Shown here one piece after another: positions 31,101 to 35,924 of a stretch of DNA of 35,924 bases. Under the pieces are notes generated by a model, which worked only from the letters and a program-made list of their open reading frames with translations, ran no database searches and was not told where the DNA came from. The DNA comes from Chloroflexota bacterium. Its GTDB lineage: Bacteria > Chloroflexota > Dehalococcoidia > SM23-28-2 > RBG-16-64-32. Position numbers and translations under genes: made by a program. Where the stretch lies: NCBI GenBank assembly GCA_022561095.1, contig JADFRV010000003.1, positions 1 to 35,924 of the forward strand, read 5' to 3'. Position 1 is the first letter of the stretch. Each line of letters opens with the position of its first letter.

Positions 31101-31564
31101 GGGGCAAGCCGCGGTTCGAGGGTTCAGCTGTGACGCTGCTTCGATGATAGCACCCTCGGCTGATTAATTCGTATTCGGCCTGCGCCCTTGCCAGATACGG
31201 AGAGCGCGTCCTTCAGGGATCGGCCGCCCAGCTTTCTACAAAGAGCTTGGCGATGGCATCCCCCTGCGGTAAGATCAGACTCCGAAGGGAACCATATATG
31301 ATCCGCCGCATCGCCGCAGTACTCTTGTCATCCCACTCATCGCGCTCACCGCGCTCCTCATCTCGCGCCAGGGCGAGAGGCCGGCCCATCTCCGTTGGTC
31401 GTCGACAGCAACAGCGGCGGCGGTCCCCGTTCCCGACCATGAACATCGTCCGGTCCAGAAAGCGGCAGTTCAGCGAGTCGAGCGGCTCGGGTGAGCGAAC
31501 GTCGATACGAACCAGCTCCGCGGGCGCCACGGTCCCCTGAGGCCATAACGTAAAGGAGAAGGAA

Positions 31565-32737
31565 ATGCGTTCGGAAGCAGACACATCGCTGATCGACGCA
31601 GCGCGAGAAATCGCTCCAATCATCCAGAAACACACTGGGGAAGCAGAGCGGGAACGACGCCTGTCCCGACCAGTCTTAAATGCATTGCGCGAGAAGGGTC
31701 TCTTGCGAATGTTTACTCCCCGGTCTCTAGGGGGGTTGGAGACAGACCCCATAACTCGCGCACTCGTCGTCGAAGAAATTAGTCGTCACGACTCTGCGGC
31801 CGGCTGGACCCTGGAGAACCCTTTGGATTGGGCTTTTTTTTGTGCGCGTCTCCCCAACGAGGGAGCAGAGGAGATCTATAGCCGTGGCGCGGACATTTTG
31901 ATCGCCGCCCAATTTGGCCGCCCACTAAACGCAACTTCGACCGAAGGCGGATACCGTATCTCAGGTCGAGCGCCGTTCGTCAGCAATTGCTATGACGCCG
32001 ATTGGATCTCATCGACAGCCTTGGTGGATGTTGACCAACATTCCGAAGGCGAGCCGGTGACGGTGATGGTCTATTTTCCCAGAGAAGACTGCGAGATCAT
32101 AGACACCTGGGACGTTATGGGGATGCGAGGCACGGGCAGCAATGACATATCGGTGACCGACGTTTATGTACCCAAGTCTAGGACTTTTCCGATGGTGCCC
32201 GAATTCGAGCCGGGGTCCCACTATCAGGGTCCACTTTATCGACTCCCGTTTGTGGGCGCTGCTGCGACAGGCATACCGACGCCAATGCTGGGGGTTGCGC
32301 GAAGAGCGGTTGATGAGGTGACCGATCTCGCCCTAACCAAGACTCCGGTGGCATCAAGCGGCCCTTTAAAAGAACGCTCGTCGGCACAAGTCCAGTTGGG
32401 AAAAGCGGAAGCGGTCTTGCGTTCAGGCCGCTCATTGCTTCTCGACACTGTGAGTGAAGCGTGGCAAAGAAGCGTTGACGGTGGGACCCACTCGCTGAAG
32501 CAAAAAGCGGACATATTGCTTGCAATGACCCACGCGATGAGCAGCGCGGTACAGGCAGTGGAGCTCGCTTGTAGCATTGCGGGAACGACTGCATTTAGAG
32601 CCACCAGCCCGTTGGAACGCTGCTTTCGGGACGTCCAGACAATGAAACATCATGTCTTCGCCTCCGAGGCTCGGTATGGGACCTTCGGGCAAGTGTATCT
32701 TGGAGTTCCACCGGACTTTCCGGTGGTTGCCTTTTAG
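31565..32737 (+). CDS. Acyl-CoA dehydrogenase-fold flavoprotein (HsaA/DszC-like monooxygenase type)
   Basis: 390 residues. The fold is that of acyl-CoA dehydrogenases, but the motifs are those of two-component flavin monooxygenases such as HsaA and DszC: LREKGLLRMFTPRSLGGLET, EEISRHDSAAGW, GRAPFVSNCYDADW, DTWDVMGMRGTGSNDISV and VPKSRTFPM. The C-terminal catalytic Glu region of true dehydrogenases is absent; instead it ends RDVQTMKHHVFASEARYGTF. Such enzymes use reduced flavin from a partner reductase to hydroxylate aromatic or hydrophobic substrates; no reductase is nearby. AAAGGAGA lies before the ATG. Codon use is less GC-rich than in the neighbouring operons. Confidence 0.87.
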   Translation: MRSEADTSLIDAAREIAPIIQKHTGEAERERRLSRPVLNALREKGLLRMFTPRSLGGLETDPITRALVVEEISRHDSAAGWTLENPLDWAFFCARLPNEGAEEIYSRGADILIAAQFGRPLNATSTEGGYRISGRAPFVSNCYDADWISSTALVDVDQHSEGEPVTVMVYFPREDCEIIDTWDVMGMRGTGSNDISVTDVYVPKSRTFPMVPEFEPGSHYQGPLYRLPFVGAAATGIPTPMLGVARRAVDEVTDLALTKTPVASSGPLKERSSAQVQLGKAEAVLRSGRSLLLDTVSEAWQRSVDGGTHSLKQKADILLAMTHAMSSAVQAVELACSIAGTTAFRATSPLERCFRDVQTMKHHVFASEARYGTFGQVYLGVPPDFPVVAF

Positions 32738-32857
32738 CCCCGAACGTCCCCGCGGTTACGGAGATATTCAAGAACAATTCGTACACTTAACCCTTTCGCC
32801 GCAACCTCCAGATCTTGCTTCAGCCGCTGGCCGCCCCGTCCCGCTTGTGTTTAGCCC

Positions 32858-32895
32858 AGGGGGGAGAGAAGCGACTCGAACCCATGACCCTCTCT
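32858..32895 (-). other. Possible tRNA 3'-end remnant
   Basis: On the minus strand GGGTCATGGGTTCGAGTCGC followed by TTCTCTCCCCCC has a T-loop (TTCGAGT) and an acceptor-like C-run. The T stem does not pair and no 5' half exists. It may be a decayed tRNA or attachment-site copy. Confidence 0.25.
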
Positions 32896-32912
32896 TGACG
32901 TTACCGACTGCA

Positions 32913-32930
32913 CACTAAGTTCCCTTAGTG
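32913..32930. promoter_or_regulatory. Palindrome CACTAA-N6-TTAGTG, copy 3
   Basis: CACTAAGTTCCCTTAGTG; here the palindrome extends inwards to 7-bp arms (CACTAAG/CTTAGTG). It lies about 130 bases before the small membrane protein gene. The gap 32738-33058 holds only this and the tRNA-like fragment. Confidence 0.45.
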
Positions 32931-33058
32931 CAGCCAGCAGCGTGTGCCACGGCCAGTCCTCCCGACGACGAACGGCTAGTACCGGGCCGCTTCTGGCTCG
33001 CAGAGACGGTACAGCACTGTAACGTGGTGGGCGCGTTAGCTGTTATTAGCTTGGATAT

Positions 33059-33346
33059 ATGGGGCCTCTAGGACTAGCCCTCACTTTAGCCCTCATATTC
33101 CTGGCTCTCGCGGTGGCTGCCGCTTGGGGCGCTCGATACGTCCAACGTTCTCTGCAACGATGGCGGCGTCAAGAGCCGCCGCCGACTTTCGGCGGCCTTC
33201 AGCAGGAGCCGGTAGAGCCAGCGCTTGCTGAGAGCGTCCAGCAATTTCGCCGGCCCCACCTCGTGCAAACCATTAGCCTCGCAGTTGCCACGGCGCTGAT
33301 AGTCGTGTCCCTAGTCGCTCTCTTCCTCGGGCGAAGCGGCCGATAA
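33059..33346 (+). CDS. Small membrane protein, unrecognised
   Basis: 95 residues with two membrane segments, at about 4-25 (LGLALTLALIFLALAVAAAW) and 70-90 (LVQTISLAVATALIVVSLVA). A basic, Pro/Gln-rich loop (RSLQRWRRQEPPPTFGG) joins them. Both ends are likely on the same side. No family is recognised and no strong ribosome-binding site precedes the ATG. The coherent two-helix topology argues for a real gene. Confidence 0.5.
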   Translation: MGPLGLALTLALIFLALAVAAAWGARYVQRSLQRWRRQEPPPTFGGLQQEPVEPALAESVQQFRRPHLVQTISLAVATALIVVSLVALFLGRSGR

Positions 33347-33405
33347 TCATGACCTCAACGTTGAACGGGCTCATCATTGCGCCATGCACGCTTGCACCCC
33401 AATGG

Positions 33406-34428
33406 CTATTGGCCATGTCCCACTCCCGCAATCACCTCCGCGAGCTTCTGGGCCGTGGTGCTCACATCGTATTTGCTGGCGTTCTGCCGGCAGCGCTGGG
33501 CCACTTCGGCTCGGAACTCTGGCTCCTGGATTAGTCTGTCCACCGCCGAAGCGATCTGACCATGGGGCACGAGGACCGCTCCGCTGTGAATTCCGGGATA
33601 GGCTACGGTGTTGGGGACGACGCAGGCGACGCCGGCGTAGGCCTTCTCCAGCATGGCGATGCCGAAGGTCTCGTGGTACGAACAGGAGAAGGCGATATCT
33701 ATCCCGGAGATGAAGCGCCAGTAGTCGACCTGGGTCTCAAACCGGGGTATGAACTGTACGTTGCCCAGCCGGTTGAGCCTGGTCGCGGCGTCTGCGTAGT
33801 AGTCTTTGAGGCTCTGAGGGACCCAGAACGGCTCATCCCAGTCCTCTTTCCGGCCGATGATGAACTTCACGTCCCTATGCTTGGCCGCCAGGCTCTCGAT
33901 GACGTCCAACGCTCCCTGGAGGTTCTTGTCGGTGCGCCAGCGGTGCTGCCACAAGACCGTCAGGCCGGAGCGCCGGGCCCTGTTCTCGCGCCGGCAGCGG
34001 TCTATGCCCTCGAGGTCGATGCCGAGGAAGCAGACCTGGAACTGGTAGCCATCGATGCGCTCCTCCAAGAGACGTTTGGTAAATACGCTCTGCGCAAGAT
34101 GTCTCTTGAAATAGGGCATGAGAATGGCTACGGACTCCAGGAAGCCGTCTTCATGCGCGTTCTTCCCCCGGTCCCAGCCCGTGATGTAGTCCGGATAGAG
34201 GGCCCACAGGACGGTTGGCGTGCGGAGGACGTCTTCTTTATGGAGCGCGAGTGCGTCCACGCGCCGGTGAGGGCCGTATACCACCACGTCAGGGGAGAAC
34301 TCCTCTAGCTCGCGGTACAAGGGGGGATCCAACCAGTTGCCGGCAACTTCAAGGCCTTTTTCGCATAGGATCTCGCTTCCCCGATTGGGGAAGATCCAGG
34401 ACTCGATGTTGGCCAGATAGAGTCTCAT
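33406..34428 (-). CDS. GT4-type glycosyltransferase
   Basis: 340 residues of the GT-B fold. The C-terminal donor-binding half is clear: TVLWQHRWRTDKN (158-169), VKFIIGRKEDWDEPF, NVQFIPRFETQVDYW and the EX7E motif Glu253/Glu261 in YHETFGIAMLEKAYAG. The HRW..DKN motif is like that of tRNA-queuosine mannosyltransferase relatives, but the N-terminal domain (MRLYLANIESWIFPNRG) is not typical of them, so a role in polysaccharide or glycolipid synthesis is equally open. Two methyltransferases upstream on the same strand suggest a sugar-modification cluster continuing past the window. Confidence 0.87.
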   Translation of the reverse strand: MRLYLANIESWIFPNRGSEILCEKGLEVAGNWLDPPLYRELEEFSPDVVVYGPHRRVDALALHKEDVLRTPTVLWALYPDYITGWDRGKNAHEDGFLESVAILMPYFKRHLAQSVFTKRLLEERIDGYQFQVCFLGIDLEGIDRCRRENRARRSGLTVLWQHRWRTDKNLQGALDVIESLAAKHRDVKFIIGRKEDWDEPFWVPQSLKDYYADAATRLNRLGNVQFIPRFETQVDYWRFISGIDIAFSCSYHETFGIAMLEKAYAGVACVVPNTVAYPGIHSGAVLVPHGQIASAVDRLIQEPEFRAEVAQRCRQNASKYDVSTTAQKLAEVIAGVGHGQ

Positions 34429-34497
34429 GCCACCTCATCGGCGAGAGTCAAGAAACCTGTGGCCCGGCGGGATCTAGAGGGAGATGGGCTGGGCGGA

Positions 34498-35223
34498 CTA
34501 CCGTCCATGCTTCTTGCCGATCAAGAAGCCTCTTCCCCCTTTGGGGATGCCTTCTGGGGTCTTTTCGCTGTGCGGTTCGTAGTAGAAGCCCCGGAACTCT
34601 GCGCTCCCGAAGCCGGCCGCCCTCACCATACCCTCCAGGCACTGGGGCCCGTATATCCACCAATTGGTCGGATCACCCATGTAGGCGCCCTCGATGAACC
34701 TGCCCATGGAGATGAGGGCAGGGTCGAGGAGGAACACGCTTTCGATAAGGATCGTGTCAGTGCAGACGGCAGCCAGCTTCGATAGCACGTTCGTAGGGTC
34801 CGGTATGTGATACATCAGTCCTGTGCAGATGACGATGTCGAAGGTGCCGAGGCTGGCATCGACCTTGTGGGCGTCGTCGTTTATGAACTGTACGTCAAGC
34901 CCAAGGAGGTTGGAGAGGTACTGCGCTTGCCGGACGTAGCGGGGGTCCAGTTCCACCCCCAGCACGCGCTCGGCGCCCCTGCGTTTGGCCACGAAGCTGT
35001 AGTATCCGGCGTTGCAGCCCGCGTCCAGGACGGTCTTGCCGGAGAAATCGCGCGGGAAGCCGAGGCGGTCCAGCGAGGCCAGGACGGAGTCACCGTCATG
35101 GATCCCCTCGATCTTCAGCCAGTCCGCCAGGTGAAAGGAGTGGTACCAGGGTTCCAGCCGCTTGACGGCGCTCAGTATCTCTTTTCTCTCCTCGGTAGAA
35201 TGCACATCTAGATGCCAATTCAA
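34498..35223 (-). CDS. Class I SAM-dependent methyltransferase (CmoB/DUF1698-like)
   Basis: 241 residues from TTG at 35223, where GAGGAG lies five bases upstream. The opening LEPWYHSFHLADWLKIEG and motif I KTVLDAGCNAGYYSFVAKRRGA, with GVELDP, FINDDAHK and ICTGLMYHIPDP, fit the CmoB/DUF1698-like group. The frame stays open upstream to 35364, with a Cys-rich segment (CTTC … CCGLC) that could be a zinc ribbon. It contains only two TTG codons (one at 35274) and no ATG or GTG. It directly follows, in the same frame, the TGA of the next methyltransferase. The true N-terminus is uncertain. The substrate is unknown. Confidence 0.85.
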   Translation of the reverse strand: MNWHLDVHSTEERKEILSAVKRLEPWYHSFHLADWLKIEGIHDGDSVLASLDRLGFPRDFSGKTVLDAGCNAGYYSFVAKRRGAERVLGVELDPRYVRQAQYLSNLLGLDVQFINDDAHKVDASLGTFDIVICTGLMYHIPDPTNVLSKLAAVCTDTILIESVFLLDPALISMGRFIEGAYMGDPTNWWIYGPQCLEGMVRAAGFGSAEFRGFYYEPHSEKTPEGIPKGGRGFLIGKKHGR

Positions 35224-35364
35224 ATCTTCTCCTCGCTTTCGGTAAACAGCGTGTCGGCACAAGCCGCAGCACAATCTCGTGCCGCTGCGACGACTCTCGC
35301 AGGTCGTGCAGGTCCATGTTCGAGCTGTCTCACCGTAGTAGTATGGGGCGGGGGTGCGACGTGC

Positions 35365-35924
35365 TCACTCCTTAGTAACGTAATATCGAAAACTTACCCA
35401 GTCCTGAGGTGCCGGCGGGGTTTGATCTTGCATCACGTCCACGATTTTGGCTCCATGCGCTTCGAGAGAGGCTACAACCTCCTCTGGCTTTATCCCATAC
35501 ATCTCCATCCTTGGCTGGTTAGGGCTCTTCGCTCCTGGCTTGTCGCCACGGGCCTCTAGTATTGGTTCGCTTGGCTGTTGAAATATTAGCAGGCCATGTG
35601 GGATAAGTATCCGCACAAATTCCTTTATATAGTTCTTAGAATATCGTGGTGCGATGTGTTGAAGCGTAATGTTTGTATAAATAAGGTCGAACCTATTATC
35701 GGCGAATAACTTGAGGTCAGCAGTCTCATTCAGATAGTATCTGCATCTATCGCCGCGGCTATTGAATTTGTTAGCTCGCTCGATCATAGATGGGGCGATA
35801 TCAACGCCATCAACTTCGTCGAAATAATTGGCAAGCGCCTGAGTTAACCTTCCAACACCACAGCCAAAGTCGAGCGCTTTTCTGCGTGCAGTATTGAGAC
35901 CCAATGATTCGACATGCCTAATGA
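35365..35924 (-). CDS. Class I SAM-dependent methyltransferase, N-terminus beyond window edge
   Basis: The frame is open to the right edge (IRHVESLGLNTARRKALDFG), so the 5' end is missing. Motif I is LDFGCGVGRLTQAL, then GVDIAPSMIERAN, LIYTNITLQHI and VRILIPHGLLIFQQPSEP. It ends WVSFRYYVTKE-TGA. GC content is lower than in the rest of the window. It is probably part of the same cluster as the CmoB-like methyltransferase and the glycosyltransferase downstream. Confidence 0.85.
   Translation of the reverse strand, partial: IRHVESLGLNTARRKALDFGCGVGRLTQALANYFDEVDGVDIAPSMIERANKFNSRGDRCRYYLNETADLKLFADNRFDLIYTNITLQHIAPRYSKNYIKEFVRILIPHGLLIFQQPSEPILEARGDKPGAKSPNQPRMEMYGIKPEEVVASLEAHGAKIVDVMQDQTPPAPQDWVSFRYYVTKE

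Noticed and set aside
31247-31540. 97-codon plus-strand ORF before the flavoprotein gene
   Set aside because: Ser/Arg-rich low complexity with no motif and no good ribosome-binding site. A frame-shifted reading gives a short hydrophobic stretch, but this is too weak to call a gene or pseudogene.

Overview
The window looks like a chromosomal fragment of a GC-rich, free-living bacterium, most likely Chloroflexota of the Dehalococcoidia type. This rests on gene content: a relic of an alpha/beta-hydrolase–class III cyclase fusion, Ltp/DUF35 pairs, CaiB/BaiF and acyl-CoA dehydrogenases, and a sensor-LuxR regulator. It is an inference, not a marker-gene assignment.

Layout. 1-93 is the 5' end of a zincin-like metallopeptidase (minus). 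333-2396 is a membrane GAF-GGDEF-EAL protein (plus). 2.4-6.5 kb is a gene-poor, scarred region. It holds two pieces of a decayed hydrolase/cyclase gene on either side of an intact SRPBCC gene, a methyltransferase preceded by a 29-codon ORF, small ORFs, at least eight copies of a roughly 40-bp GTTGACACC repeat, a 12-bp-period GACAGCCAC array and a tRNA-Phe 3' remnant. 6577-7779 is a CaiB/BaiF CoA-transferase. The convergent gap after it (7.8-8.25 kb) holds a candidate structured RNA.

8.25-14.65 kb (minus) reads sensor-LuxR regulator, cupredoxin lipoprotein, HTH-only TetR-like protein, ABC ATPase, then a 1158-residue double-FtsX permease. The cupredoxin has its two half-domains in reversed order and sits between 60-bp direct repeats. 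14.84-21.24 kb (minus) is a 2-oxoacid dehydrogenase operon: lpd, E1 alpha copy 2, E1 alpha copy 1, E1 beta, E2, lipB. It has a good promoter before lpd.

21.9-26.9 kb (plus) is a lipid or acyl-CoA operon: two Cys-less thiolase-fold proteins, two DUF35 Zn-ribbon/OB partners, a cupin and an acyl-CoA dehydrogenase. An SRPBCC gene converges on it. tRNA-Gly(GCC) and tRNA-Leu(CAA) follow at 27.46-27.65 kb. 27.7-32.9 kb carries a secreted phosphodiester-glycosidase-like protein, a methyltransferase and an acyl-CoA dehydrogenase-fold flavoprotein. It is punctuated by three copies of the palindrome CACTAA-N6-TTAGTG. The right end holds a small membrane protein, a GT4 glycosyltransferase and two methyltransferases in one reading frame separated by a single TGA.

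A recurring theme is translation starts. In three genes the best Shine-Dalgarno sequence is correctly spaced from a near-cognate codon (ACG, CTG, ATC) rather than from ATG, GTG or TTG.
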